A stretch of 64,000 nucleotides of DNA from Hydractinia symbiolongicarpus (taxonomy: Eukaryota > Cnidaria > Hydrozoa > Anthoathecata > Hydractiniidae): NCBI RefSeq assembly GCF_029227915.1, contig NC_079884.1, forward strand, positions 12,832,001-12,896,000, written 5' to 3'. Shown in pieces: positions 1 to 12,841 of the stretch. The position numbers and the translations under genes are program-made. The notes below the pieces were generated by a model. It was given only the letters and a program-made list of their open reading frames with translations, searched no databases and was not told the DNA's origin. Position 1 is the stretch's first letter. Each line of letters opens with the position of its first letter.

Positions 1-1654
1 AAATTTTATTTGTAAAAAAATAATAGGTTTTTGCACCTTGCTCGACAAGGTTTCTGTTTATAACAACTTAATTCAAAAATTAATAATTTCTGTACCACCA
101 CACTAGGCTAATATTGTTCCATAAAGCAATAGTCTTGGTTAGCAAAATAGCAACAAAAAAGGAGCTAATTTAAAAGTTCTGCCAGCTTAAGCCAAATAAC
201 AAAAAAAATTGAGAGCGTAAATGATTTTAGAAAGAAAACTGTTTAACTCGTATATATTACAGATAGGGGTGATCCAATTTCATTAATTTTACAATAACGA
301 CATCCCTAATTGGCAAAAATTTCTTTTGAACAAGGGAATTGTTACATGTAAGAAAACAATCATGCAAAGAAAAAAGTGGAAAATGTTATTTATATAGCAC
401 AGAAAGTTAAATGTACAATTCACATAAGTGGAAGTTAATTTATCTGATGGTAAACCATCAGAATGAAATCAGATAAATGTAAAGATGTTAAAAATAGGTA
501 CAAAATTAATTGCTTTTATTTTATGTCGGCGGTATTTTTGACAAGGGAAAATAAAAATTCCAGATTCAACAACATTGTTTTGACAGAGTAAATAAAGTTG
601 ATAATACATCCTTGTTACAAGTTCTTGCTAAATCTAAACTAAACGTCCCTCTGAAAATTTATTTGGCAACTTAAACTTATGAAAACATTGCTTATGTCAT
701 TCGTGAAAATATGTTACAAATAAAAAAACAGACAAACAAAAAACACACTGGCAATTGCTATAAATAACACTGTAAATCAAAAAATATCTCTTGTAGCATA
801 TATAACATATATAACTTGACACAAAGTTTAGTTTAAAAGGAAAAAAAATTAATATAACGGATTGGCAATTAACATAAACAAATAGAGGGAAGTCATTAAG
901 ATGCAAAACAAATTAAAATGCCAACTCTTTTGAGCTTAATGGGAGGGGAGTGGGTTAAATTGCAAATTCCAAATATTACTCTCACCCTTGCAGTTACAAT
1001 GTACAGTGGTGACAGAATTATGTAAAAAGAGTGTTAACTGACTAAAAGTAAAAATGCAAACACAAAGTTTTTTTCTGTTCTTTTATATTCTGCATGTTGT
1101 AACTTGCCTGCCTGAGAACATAAGTATGCATTCTTGACCTATAAGTTCAACATCAAGTCAGAACTAAAAAAATGTATTTTTGATAACATTTGTTTACAAA
1201 GCATTAAAAGTTTTACAGATCCAATTATATTGTAAAAATGATTTTATGAAAAATATACAAAAACAAGATACATACAAAAATTATCTATTTTTTCTTTGTA
1301 CCTAAAATATCTTGGGTTAAATCTGATTCTGTAACTCATATTCATATAGCTGAAAATAGATTTAAATTCTGTTGACAATGTTTTAAATTCCATACATTGG
1401 TATAGAAACTTTATTCCATTGGTGCACCATGTATTAAGTGGTATACTCTTGTCAGGCTGCATGACCCATTGTCACACACTGCCCTTATAAGTCCTTATAT
1501 GATAATCTTAAAAAACATGTCTGATCATTCCATCTTTTTTTTAGAGTTCAATTCTGCATCAGCTAAGCCTAGGGATAAGCTTTTAAGGCTATGATAGTTC
1601 ATTTCTCCTTTGGTGGTGATTCAATATGGGCAATGAATGTTACCATAGTCCTAC

Positions 1655-1810
1655 CTAACCCCAGCCATGTAAGGGAAATGGGGGAATGGCAGACTGTGTA
1701 CGCTGTGGAAGTTGGAGGGAGTACAGACATTAATTGGACCTGCTGGGGCTCAAAATGGGGATTAAACACCGCAGGACTCCCCAGCTAGTTATGTATATGC
1801 ACATCTCATC
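1655..1810 (+). repeat. Dispersed repeat, copy 1 (body of a SINE-like family)
   Basis: The stretch containing GCCATGTAAGGGAAAT and GGCAGACTGTGT, and ending near ATATGCACATCT, is closely matched in order by 7360-7545. At the second site a tRNA-like head precedes it. Here the head is not clear, so this copy may be 5'-truncated. The family assignment is by comparison within this window only. Confidence 0.6.
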
Positions 1811-2026
1811 TAGCCTAAGAACTCACATTGTGATTAAAAAAAACATCTGTGTTTTGATATTTTATGCTTATGCTTGCACCACATTTTTTTGCTGTGGAAA
1901 CCAGGAAAACATATCTGCACAATAATTTTTTCACAAAACAATAAATAAAATTAAATAGTTAACCCTATTTGGTATGATCCTTTCTGACAGATTTAAACTT
2001 ATATGACCTAATAGTATTTTAGAGTA

Positions 2027-2169
2027 CTAGTCGTTAGCCTGTGGAAAAATTTACGGGTTCGCCTGTCCTTTTTATACTGCATTGCGTGTTTCTAGCTAGC
2101 ACAGCTAAGCTATCATTTTGCGTGACAGACAGACGGACAGACATACGTATACGAGTATTATAATATAGA
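2027..2169 (-). mobile_element. Short non-autonomous Helitron-like element (family B)
   Basis: Read on the minus strand, this 143-bp unit begins TCTATATTATAATAC after an A and ends CGACTAG before a T. A degenerate hairpin (CCCGTAAA / TTTCCACAGG) lies about 10 bases before the end. A TC start, CTAG end, subterminal hairpin and A/T insertion site are the Helitron signature. A diverged opposite-strand copy lies at 16974-17094 and shares the CGTGACAGACAGAC-type core. It carries no coding capacity. Confidence 0.6.
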
Positions 2170-2227
2170 TTTAAAACTCCCATTTGTGCTACCAAATTCT
2201 TTGAAAATTTTGCCCAACTTGACAACT

Positions 2228-2312
2228 GACGTTTTGCTGGGATCTAACCCACAACCTCTTGGGCATGATTTGAAAGCTCTACCAATAAAGCTACCAATCC
2301 CCAATACTGAAA
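2228..2312 (-). repeat. tRNA-derived SINE head
   Basis: On the minus strand the sequence reads like a degraded tRNA. TAGCTTTATTGGTAGAGC resembles an A box, an anticodon-arm-like stretch follows, and GGTTAGATCCC resembles the B box consensus. The missing CCA-stem pairing makes a functional tRNA unlikely. A SINE promoter region is the better reading. Confidence 0.5.
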
Positions 2313-4979
2313 TCCAGGGGAAATGTCATTAGCTATACCTATCAAAATCAAGTTTGATAAAGTTCTTAGCAATATTTTTCCATTATATAGCTATATTTTA
2401 AAATTTGTGATTAGCTAGCTAAAATTAAACTCGTCAACCTAGCTATGGAATATTTGACTGATTTTTTAAATATTCCATTTTTATTGTTGGGGTTGTTGGG
2501 GGAGGGGGACTGTGTGCTGCCTTCACTCAAAAAACAATGGCAACTTATGGGGGAAATTTTGATGCCTTTTATTCAAGGAAAGATATGACAGGTGCTGAGC
2601 TTATAGCTAGACTTTACTTTGAAAGGTTTGGATATTTCAGAGCAAAATAAAAAGCCAGTTGTAATTAATAATCCAGTTATTTAGCTAGCTGCTTAGCTAG
2701 CCTGACACTATACAACATAGCTGGCTAAAACATAGGAGAAAAAGCAGCAAGTAGATAAAATATCTGCAAAATAATTCCATTATTTTGCTTTTTGTAAGAA
2801 ACTACCTAGTACTGTAGGCTAGGTCATCCATCAAATTCGGCAGGAAAAAAACAAACCTTTTTGTTTGATGATAAGGAAAATTCTGAATCCAGGTCGTGAT
2901 ATAATTTCACAGACGCAAATAAAGCTTTCCCCTGATGTGACCTATTGCGTAGCCATGATCCCCTAATGTGAAAGAACTTATTTTTTTTGAAAATCAAGAA
3001 AAGGGCCGTCTGTTCACTTCCTTTCGAAACTCACATTTGAATTTCCATTCATTTTAAATGTTTTTAAGCACGCAAAAGAGAGGTAATAGTAGTGAAGAGA
3101 AACGCGACTGAAAATTATGTCAGATAATTTTTTATTACCAAGTACGTTTAGATCGTATCAACATCCGCCAATTTTAATTCGTTTACGGGAAATATACCTG
3201 CAAAATATTATTCAACTTATAGAACAGTTGCGAATGTTTAGAAAGTGTTTGACAGGCAAAAAAAGAAGGATCACATAATATTTTAATTTGTAGATTTTAA
3301 GGAACAGATCGAAAAGAAATTCCAATTGAATTATAAGCCCATTCACCGTAGTCGTTGCGTTCGTATGCAGTTCACCTGCACAAAACAAAATAATAACAAG
3401 GTTTTGCCATAATCAAACGCCTTTTAACCAATCAGACTGCTTGATTTAATTATTATCGCTTATTTGTGCGCTCACCCAAGTTAGATATTGCTAAGAAAAT
3501 TATCATTTTTTTTTTCTTATCAACTTTGTTTTCATTCTAAAATTTCAATCTTCCTTTCTAAATTGTAATTTGAAATCTTATTGGTTGATTGAATTCTCTT
3601 CGCCGTCGTAGCGACCGATGTGGGGTGCAGGAGAGAAAATGATGTAGTAAGCTAAAAATAGATATTGCGCATGTGCTGATAAGATAGGATGTTCACCTTC
3701 GTGCAACTATTAAGGGGAATCAGAAAGATATTTTTCAGCTACCTTATAAGTTAATTATATACTTCGGGTGGATTAAGTTTCGCAGTTTTTGCAGTGTTTG
3801 AAAAATTCACGAAATTATGTCAACGCTAAATATTTGAAGTAAGGGCTGTCTGCGAAATTAAATCCCTGCGTAATATTGAAATTTTGATCGTTTGCAGAAA
3901 ATTAAATCCCTGGGAAATATCAATGTTCGATTGTCCGCGAAATCTAATTAACAAATAAACCTTTTCTGTCTCTTTCTTGTTCATTGGAATGACAAGTGTA
4001 GTGGAAAAGGTGCTAGGAAACAAAATTGGATATAAAATGAAGTATTTTTCTTGCAATTTTCTTGACTTTCATGTCACATAAAGTGTTAATTAGAGCTAAC
4101 AATGTATGTTAATTTGACTCCAAAAATCAACGACAAAATCTCTGTTTTGTTCTGTCCACATCTGTTTTGCCCCAGCACAAAAAATGATCCGAATGTAAAC
4201 TATCTTAAGAATACGGCAACTTTTAGGATTCTGGACATGAACTAGATAGATATAACGAAGTTGTCAACGGCTGTGACATTATCTTTTAAATGTTGTTTTG
4301 TAGACTTTTTTAGCCGAATTTCTGTGCAATAATGAATGAAAGACAGGCTGAATTTAGAAATTTCCGTTTGATAACATCCTTTAAATACGATAGGCAACAA
4401 AACTCAAAGGGACTACAATTTCTCGAATTCTTGCCAGTTCGGGTGTAATATAAACAAACGCGCAATTCAGCGCGAATCCAAACAAACGTGATGCTTTTTC
4501 AGAGACATTGACGGCCTGGCCTGGATTTAGAATACAAAGAATATGACAAAACTTTAAAACCTTTTAAGTATATTTACGCCGTGAAGCAGATTCAACTGTG
4601 AAAATATTTGATTTTCACAGATGACATAAACATTTTTTGACAGAAAAATTGATGCAAAATTACACACAACTGTTTGCTTTTGCGCCTTTGTGCCTTAAGG
4701 CTAAATAAGAAAATAAATAATGCTAGGTAGTTCCTCATACCTGGTTTAGGAGGCTACCTACTGTTCCATTCTCTTTCAGTCTTTGCTATATTGTACACGG
4801 AACTATCGGTACCTTTCATACTGTGATAATTGTTAATAAAGTAAAGAGAAGCAGATATAATATCTTATCTGTCTATTATATATACAACAATATACTAGCT
4901 ATTAGCCACATCATTATTTTAACTTCAGCTATACTATTTTTTTTTAACTTGCTTGCAAGATATTACTTTAACATTGACC

Positions 4980-7900
4980 ATGGCTAATGAAGATCCTATG
5001 GAAAAGCTTTTCAAGTGAGTATTTCTTAATTTTTAAAGCTTTCTGTTCTTTGACATTTTTCTACCTTGAGACAATTTACCTGAATATATTAACTGACTAT
5101 GGCATATGTCATATGCCTATTTTAAACAGAAATGTTTAATAATATATATTCTGTATGATTCACTCACAACACAGGTATTCTATATTCTATATTGATGTGC
5201 TGTGTAAAAAAAGAAAAGATTTATACATAATATATATGTTGCTTCTAACCTAATCTAGCACCAACTTTAAAGTTTCATGGGTGTTTACAAATAAAAATAT
5301 TAATAAGTTAAAAATTTAGAATAATTTTTTAATAAATTTTAAAATAACTTTTTTATGTTTTTTATGTTTGCAAAACACTGTACTACTCTAGGGTTCCAAT
5401 AAGCAGCTTATGATTCACAATTTGTGTACTTGAACTTTTTTGCTTTTTTGCACATCACTTTATAAAAGAGTGATGTGCAATATCCTTGTCACATAAAATT
5501 ATTACCTTATCAAACAAGTTCTGTTTGACCCATTTACATGAATTATCAAATATGCTTCTATTTTGAACTTCTACTTGTGCCAATGTCTCTAATATAAATT
5601 ATATTACATTCAATTAAAATATCAAAGAACATAAATGTTATGTTAAACTTGTCGTCTAAGGGACTACCTTCAGTGAGCTGCCAATTAGGAAGTATTTTGA
5701 TAAGGCTACAGCAAAAAGTTTATTTAAAATTTCTTTGTAGTGAGAAAGTCTGAAGTATTGGTTTTAACAATACAAGCCTGCAGGGAACTTATATATATCA
5801 TCATTCTTAGTTTAACATCAGATGCACATTCTAGCATGGGTTGAATAACCATTGAATCTGATGCCCACTGGGTTAGTTCAAACTCAAGTTCCTCTGCGTC
5901 AAGTCTGTGTACCTCCTTCAACCCTTTCTTGATAATTCTGTTCCATGCACAATCAAATAATCATCAATTTTTATTTTGATATTTTTTTAGATATATTGAT
6001 GATCATAAGGTGAGCTTGCCTATTTTATTTTTCTTACAAGTAACAAATTGACTTAATCATGCACACAAAACTGCGGTTTGCAGAAATGATAAATCTTGTA
6101 ACATATATAGTCATATTTTGTATTTTAATATTTTTGAATTACAGTGAAATAGTGCTTTGATAGATTGATTTAAAACTTGGCGCAACTGCCTTGTTTTTTG
6201 TTATGAATGCAAAATTATAATAGTCTGGAATGTTATTATAGGAAGAGTATGTTGAAAACCTTCGAAAATGGTGTGCAATAAAAAGTGTTTCTGGCTGGCC
6301 AGATAGTAGGGAAGATGTTGTTAAAATGGTTGACCAAGCTAAGCTGGTAAGCTAATCAAACTGCTTTGATGAAAGAAATTACTTTCATATAACATTGTTA
6401 TTTGAACAAGCTCTGTTAAAATTAACAGAGCTTGTTAAAATTTATTTCATAACGAAAGTAACACTTACTTGGTATTTTACCAATAAAAAGATAACAACAA
6501 AAACATTACAACATTAAATGTCTCCAACATCGGAATCCATTGATTCATTATTGTCGTCCAAATCGTGATCGGCTGAATCAGAAATTTCGGACTCCGAATT
6601 TGTATAGATGAAAATCGACTCTTTTGTTCACCATGTAGATGATATTTCTGGTGCAACTTTTCTTTTTCTGCTCTTCTTGCTCATGTAAATATCTAGCACT
6701 CTTTTAATTATTTCGCACATGGCACATGGTTTGCATGTTATAAAAAGAAGAAAGAAATTGACAGTTGTTTTTTCTTTTTAATAGTTTAAACTAATAAGTT
6801 TAACAGGTTGCTGCATGTATCCATTTTATTTTTTGTTATCCCGAAAGTAAGAGCACATACTGCACAACTTTATTTATTACAACAATTTTTTAAATATAAT
6901 ATTTTCGCAATATGTATTTGCTGTTGGTCTATCATAATTCTAAATGCAAATAATCTAATAATTCTAAGATCTATTTTCGTGCTCCACTGTGCTTGATTTT
7001 TTTACTAAGCAACCTCAAACGATCGCAGTTTTGTTACTGATGGTCACTTTCTTCACCACGAACAGAAAAATATCACTTATGAAAAACAATATTTAAAAAT
7101 ATAATTTTTAACTCAGAATATTTCAAGAGAAAATAAAATGATTAACTCAGGCGTGCTTTCTTCTTCTTTTGCTCGTCTACGATAAAAATGAACACTTTAG
7201 AAATGTGATATTTCACACGTCTAAAGTAAACCAGGCATGCGCGTGCGATTACACGCCTTATATGACAAAGCCTGCTTAGTGATTATAATTCTCGCACTTT
7301 GTGCAGGAAACTGCGGTTTGATTCCCCTAGGTCGCAATTCAATAGGGGCGGGTTAACCCAAGCCATGTAAGGGAAATTGAGGCAATGGCACACTGTGTGG
7401 CCGTTGGATGTTGCAGGAAGTTGTCTAGTAGAGCTTAGACCCTAATTGCGTTTGCGTAGCTCAAAATGAGCATGAAATACTCTATATAGGACTCCTCATG
7501 TAAGCCATGGCTAGCCATGCATAATATGCACATCTATCTATCTTAAATGTTTTATCGATTTTTTTGAAATAGGAAATGTTTTGTTCAGTGGGGAGCATCT
7601 ACAAATATTTTTTAGAGAAGAGGCATGAACATTCACATTGTAAATTTTTTTTTATACAGTGCAGCCTGACAACTGCATCGTCTCAAGTGTATATTTTGTA
7701 AAATAAATTTTTTCGATTTGTGAAAGGTTGTACAAATCGAAGGTATCGAGGTCATGCTGTAAGGTTAAAATTTCATTTCATGGTTTTTTACAGCGCCTTA
7801 CAGTGTGAATCCTCTTTAACTGAATTTCATATCAATGTTTCCAATGCAAGTAATTTTTTAAAAAAACTTTTTTTGTACGAATTTGCAAAGGTCTTTTAAC

Positions 7901-10900
7901 TCGGAGATTCTCAGTTATAGGACACAAATATTGTTTTCATTCATTTAGGAATTAGAAGCACTTGGTGCTACTATTGAGAAATGTGATAATCCTCTTGGAA
8001 AAGAAACAACACCTGATGGTAAAGAGATTCCTTTGCCTCCCATTCTTCTTGGACATTTGGGTGCAGACCCCAAAAAGAAAACTGTGTTAGTTTATGGACA
8101 TTTGGATGTCCAGCCTGCACTCAAAAGTGATGGATGGAGTACAGATGATCCCTTTGTTATGGAGGACGATGGTGTGAAACTTACTGCACGTGGTTCAACA
8201 GATGACAAAGGTCCTGTGTTGTGCTGGCTTAAAGTGATTGAAGCTTATCAAGCTTTAAAGATTGACATTCCTGTCAACATTAAAGTAAACCTTTTACTAA
8301 TTGTTCTATAAATACATTGCAGTGCATATCTACAATACTGTTTTTGTCTTCAGTATATAAAAAAGCATGTATTGGTTATTAAAATAATGCTTGTTTCTAT
8401 TGCTAATTTTGTTTTTTATAGTTCTGCATTGAAGCCATGGAAGAATCTGGCAGTGTTGGTTTAGATGAATTAATTGAACTTAGAAAAGATACATTTTTTA
8501 AGGTAGGTGATCAATTTCTTATAATTTTTTGAAGATTAATTTTAAGGTGAAACATAAGGATTTTCTTAAGTAAGATATTTTATTGTAATATCAGTTTCAA
8601 TTCATTAGCAAAAAGTTTTTGTTTTCAAAAGTTAAAGAAACTTGATTACATATAGTACACTTCTTCAGTTTGTCTTTCACAGTCTGCCGACTCCTCTAGA
8701 AAATAAATATATACTGTACCTATCGCATTAAACGAAACTGAATCCACTGAAATCCTATTAAAAAATAAATCACAAAAAGGTAGTCCAGAACTGAATTTCT
8801 AATGTATTTTGTTTTCGTTTTCTGATTTATATTTTTAACTCTCTCTCTTACAGGGTGTAAATTGTGCATGTATATCTGATAATTATTGGTTAGGCAAAGA
8901 TAAACCATGTATTACATATGGTTTAAGGTACTTTCTTGCATCTATTTATTTTTACTTTATTCTATTTATTCTTACTGCTAATGTTTTTAATCTGTGTTTA
9001 GAGGAGTTGCTTATTACTTTGTTGAAATGGAATGTGCTAAGGCAGATTTACATTCAGGTGTATTTGGTGGAACTGTGTAAGTATTAATTTATTGTACATT
9101 AGCTTTATAATATTCACTTTAACTGCATATTAATCAGCACATGATGGCATGAATTTTTCTGATGTTTGAATACCTCACATGATTTGCCATTTTTGACCTA
9201 AATCCTGAAAGTCAGGCCCTACGAACATTTTTGAAAAGGCTTTTATTCCCTTAAAGAAAAGGTAAAAAAGAATATTCACGATAGTAAAGAAAGTTCCATT
9301 ATATATCAATTTTATCCTTATTGTTCCTTTATATAACAATTTTTTTTCAAGGTTTTGTGTACTAATCATCAGACAACTCATGAATTAGTTTAAAATCATG
9401 TGGTTTTTATCGTTGGTGACATTTTTTGGTAACTTTCTGCAGTACACTACCTCTTTAAACCAATAATTATCAATACCTATGCATATTGCAAAAGTTAACT
9501 CTCACACAAAATCATTAATTGAGTGGAAATTATTTCTCGCAAAAAAATATTAGCAATTTTCTCAACTTGCAAAAATTACTTTCTTTAAAGTAATTGTTAT
9601 TTTATTATTTTAAAATCATTTTAGTCACGAGGCAATGATTGATTTGGTTCATTTGTTCAGCAAGCTTGTCGATCAAAAGGGTACCATTCTCATCACAGGT
9701 GTCAACGAATTAGTCAAACCCCTTACTGAAGAAGAAGACAAACTGTATGATCCTATAACATTTGATCCAAAGGAATATGCTGACGATATTGGCACTGACA
9801 AATTACTTCATTCTGGTCCCAATGAAAAGAAAGACACGTTGCAACATCGTTGGAGATACCCATCACTTTCCATCCATGGTGCAAATTTAATTATTTTAGA
9901 TTTACTTTTATTAATAAGTCTAATATTTAGAAAGTAATTTTATCCGCGTGGCTGTGCAATCAGTCTTTCAATGATGTTGTGATGTTTACGGAGTTTAGAA
10001 TAGCCTGGATTTCTATGGTGACCAATCTTGCTTCTTTTTGTGTTCTAGGTTTCCAGGGTGCTTTTGACGGTGAGGGTTCTAAAACTGTAATTCCAAAAAA
10101 GGTAAAAAATATTTCTGTTAAACTCGTATATCGTGATTGTTTGATTGGCTCTTTGCTAGAATTTTCTTGATAATAGGTTACTGGGAAATTCTCCATTCGT
10201 CTTGTTCCTGACCAAGAACCCGAAGTTGTTGACAAACTGGTGATTGATTATTGCAAGAAAGTTCATGCTGATAGTGGATCTGGCTCAAAAATAAAGTAAG
10301 ATTTTCACAGTATTTTTATCAACAATTTAATGTTGAAATCGGTTAATAAGATGGCATTATTTGTTAGTCATGAAGAATAGATAACTTGGCATTATTTAAT
10401 ACTATTCGATAAGGCCCGTGGAAAAATCCACTTAGGCAGAAGAACAATAGGAAAGATCTGTCATTTAAATTTTGATGACATCAGCAAATATTTCAGTATA
10501 TTGAATACTGCCCTTTACCAAAAAAATTAAACTAAAAATGCAAAAAACATAGCTTCCAAAAAAGCTCTTAAAATCTTACACAATTTGTCAAATGTCAAAT
10601 CGCATGAAATTTTCCCAAGAAAATCTCACACAAAATATATAAAACACAACAGCTAGCTAGAAACACACGTAGTAAAATATACTTAAACTGAGGAGATTTA
10701 GCTAGGTCTATATCTAGCTGTTTATGCTTAATAAAACACATATAAAGAGAAAAAATAGTAATGTAAAAATGATAACATTACAGTAAGTTCAACAAACCAG
10801 CTAACAGCTTTATGTAGCATTTTAAATTTCAGGAAAAATTCATTAGTTACGCACCAGGGAACACATTAATGCAAAAAAATGTAAACAAATATGCCAGCTA

Positions 10901-12841
10901 GATTTTTTATAAAAAATGCGGTAAAATATAACACTTAAAGAATGTGAGCTTTTAGGTGACTTTTTCCTGCGAAATCCGAGTTTTTGAAAACTTAAAGTAT
11001 GCTAAAAAGTAACACGTAGTAGTAGCGACATAAAAACTGAAAGTCTATAAATATCAAAGTTCTTACTATTTGTAAATTCAAATCCACTTTAAACTGTAGC
11101 CTTTATTTTCTACTTTTAACTTTACTTTACCACTTCTAGCTCCCCTCTTCCGAAGTAAATTATCGTAGCTTCCAAATTCACTTTTCTACTTTTAATTCTT
11201 CACTTAGACTTTTTTCCTTTCTCAAAAATAACTTTTCTTACTTTTTGCACTTTTTCAAGCTGATGGTATTGTCCTTTTTTTGTGTCGAGGTTAACTATTT
11301 TCCGAAAGTTAGCCGTTAAATTAATTTCAGCAAATCAAGTTGCGTCATTTTGATCACGTGTTGTAAACAAACAAACAAAACTCGCGACAAAGAAAACATA
11401 CTTTTTTTTTCGGCAACTTTAAAGAAACTTTCGGCGACTTCAAAAGAAAGTGAACACATTCACTATGACCGTCACAAACATTTCGTATTATGATATAAGA
11501 TGTATTTTTATTTCTGTTAATTTTAGTGTCCTTCCAACACATGGTGGTAAACCTTGGCTCAGTGATTTTAAACACCCACACTACGATGCTGGTGTAAAAG
11601 CAGTGACAAAAGGTATAAAAACTTTGTTTTATTTTCGATTTACAACTCAAATTGTTAATCAACGTCATTTAGGTAATCCATTCTCTAAGTGACACATTGT
11701 CTCTAAGTGACACATTGTCTCTAAGTGACACGTTGTCTCCAAATGACACGTTGTCTCCAAATGACACATTGTCAAATGTGTTGTCATAACTTTATATGCA
11801 TTTTAACTTGGCAATTCGCAACAGTAAAGATTTCCCACACTGGACAAAGTTTATTGGCTCTTCTGTGCAGACATTGGCCTAAGCAGGTCTAAAAAAATAC
11901 CTGCTTTTGGTATTTCAGATATGTTGGTAATTTGATTGGTTATTAAATCAGTTAGATTGTTTTATTAAGAAACTTATTGAGACTCAAAACCTTTTCATTA
12001 ACTCTATGTACGTACCAACAAAAAACATTCGTAGATGTGTTTTTTTACAACTAATATTAGTTCATCCTATTTTTTGTTTACTTCTGTCAAGCTTTTTGGT
12101 TGTACTTTATTTTAAAATTTCTACTAGTTTTTAAAAAAGCTCCAGACATGACTCGTGAAGGTGGAAGTATCCCTGTTACACTCTCCATCCAGGACGCTAT
12201 TAAAAATAGTGTCATGTTGCTCCCCATTGGTTCCAGTGATGATGGTGCGCACTCTCAAAACGAGAAAATCAACAGATGGAATTTCTTTGAAGGGGTAAGT
12301 ATATACAGTAACTATAAGAATACACGATGTTTGAAGGAAAAAATAAATGGGCCAATAATTTGTATATACCTTAATGGAATAAGATTTCGCGACTTTTTAT
12401 TCTTTTCGCGAAATCCTTTAATTGACACTATCGCCTTTTACAAAAATCTGTTCTCGCAAATTTTTGTCAATTTCACTATTTGCGAAATTAAATTATCACG
12501 AAAATTTATTCCACTAAGGTAGTGTAAAATTTTGGAAATTGGGTTAATTTCCCAATAAGTTACTGTACAGGTTTTATTCAAATGTAAAATGCTAGAAAAT
12601 TTCGGTGTTTAATTGACATTTCTCAGTTTTGTTTAACATGTGCAGTTTGTCATTCCATATGAAATCTGTGGACACACAGACAGAATACGGCTATTTTTAA
12701 GGAGATATCCAATTACCAAAGAACATTACCATTTGGAATTTAGCAGCCTTTGTTTTAAACATTGTTTTAATGTTTACTTTCTTTTAGATCAAAGTCCTCG
12801 GGGCTTATCTTGATGAAGTTTCCAAACACACTGATTTGTAA
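4980..12841 (+). CDS. CNDP2: Cytosolic non-specific dipeptidase (M20 metallopeptidase), complete 13-exon gene
   Basis: The exons I read are 4980-5014, 5991-6009, 6242-6346, 7949-8284, 8422-8502, 8854-8927, 9002-9076, 9625-9878, 10049-10101, 10177-10295, 11527-11612, 12128-12294 and 12788-12841. They join at GT-AG sites into 1458 nt (485 aa plus stop), close to the usual roughly 475 aa. The M20 two-metal site is complete: YGHLD (His about 104), GSTDDKG (bridging Asp about 138), the EAMEESGS catalytic/metal Glu pair (about 172-173), LHSGVFGG (His about 234) and DDGAHSQNE (His about 454). The family enzyme hydrolyses Xaa-Xaa dipeptides in the cytosol, including Cys-Gly in glutathione turnover. 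No signal peptide is present, which fits CNDP2 and not secreted CNDP1. The introns carry several transposons. An AATAAA at 13146 is a possible polyadenylation signal. Confidence 0.95.
5448..5480. repeat. Perfect 12-bp hairpin in CNDP2 intron 1
   Basis: TTGCACATCACT at 5448-5459 is perfectly complementary to AGTGATGTGCAA at 5469-5480, with a 9-base loop. The flanks show no wider inverted symmetry, so it may be a small foldback remnant or chance. Confidence 0.6.
5795..5935 (-). mobile_element. SINE copy with conserved 3' module, in CNDP2 intron 1
   Basis: On the minus strand this copy has CAGACTTGA, then CAGAGGAACTTGAGTTT, then CAACCCATGCTAGAATG, then GATGTTAAAC and a run related to (GAT)n. 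The same words in the same order occur at 57091-57234 on the + strand. The module around CAACCCATGCTAGCATGG and GACGTTAA is recalled from cephalopod SINEs and related eumetazoan families. I see no clear RNA polymerase III boxes. Confidence 0.65.
6379..6461. repeat. Foldback palindrome in CNDP2 intron 3
   Basis: AACAAGCTCTGTTAA at 6405-6419 is followed after two bases by its perfect complement at 6422-6436. Outer arms TTACTTTC (6379-6386) and GAAAGTAA (6454-6461) extend the symmetry after looser spacers. It probably represents a foldback or MITE remnant. Confidence 0.65.
7265..7545 (+). mobile_element. tRNA-derived SINE, copy 2, in CNDP2 intron 3
   Basis: The head contains CTCGCACTTTGTGCAGGAAA and then GCGGTTTGATTCCCC, which matches a polymerase III B box almost fully. 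The body (GCCATGTAAGGGAAATTG, GGCACACTGTGTGG) matches 1655-1810. The tail is a short CTATCTATCT run. Head, shared body and simple tail together support a SINE. Confidence 0.6.
10402..10495 (-). mobile_element. Partial Helitron-like element (family A) in CNDP2 intron 10
   Basis: TCGATAAGGCCCGTGGAAA and the following TCCACTTAG match the left ends of the copies at 53396 and 35864. GTCATTTAAATTTT is shared with the 53-kb copy. Similarity fades after about 10495, so this is a fragment. The terminal CTAG is mutated here. Confidence 0.55.
11438..11500 (+). pseudogene. Fragment matching the start of the capsid-like gene at 36488
   Basis: About 60 bases here match 36476-36538 with only a few differences, spanning the beginning of that ORF and a few bases upstream. 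The word CACTATGACCGTCACA is identical in both. The ATG of the other copy is GTG here. It lies at the 3' end of CNDP2 intron 10, shortly before exon 11. It is either a relic of the same virus-like element or a shared dispersed sequence that forms the 5' end of that ORF. Confidence 0.55.
11682..11771. repeat. 18-bp tandem repeat, 5 copies, in CNDP2 intron 11
   Basis: The unit TCTCTAAGTGACACATTG is repeated five times from 11682. The first copies are near identical and the later ones carry A/G and C/T changes such as TCCAAATGACACG. Confidence 0.85.

Larger units (their letters stand above)
1..4979. other. Intergenic region, no gene recognised
   Basis: This AT-rich stretch upstream of the dipeptidase gene has only short ORFs of low-complexity composition, and I see no conserved protein motif. 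It holds three repeat copies listed separately (about 1655-1810, 2027-2169 and 2228-2312). The last few hundred bases presumably contain the CNDP2 promoter, but I cannot point to a convincing core element. TAGCTAGC-type words are frequent around 2390-2700. Confidence 0.6.

Noticed and set aside
2228-2312. Functional tRNA gene
   Set aside because: The A and B boxes are recognisable but the arms do not pair as a full cloverleaf. It is better explained as a SINE head.
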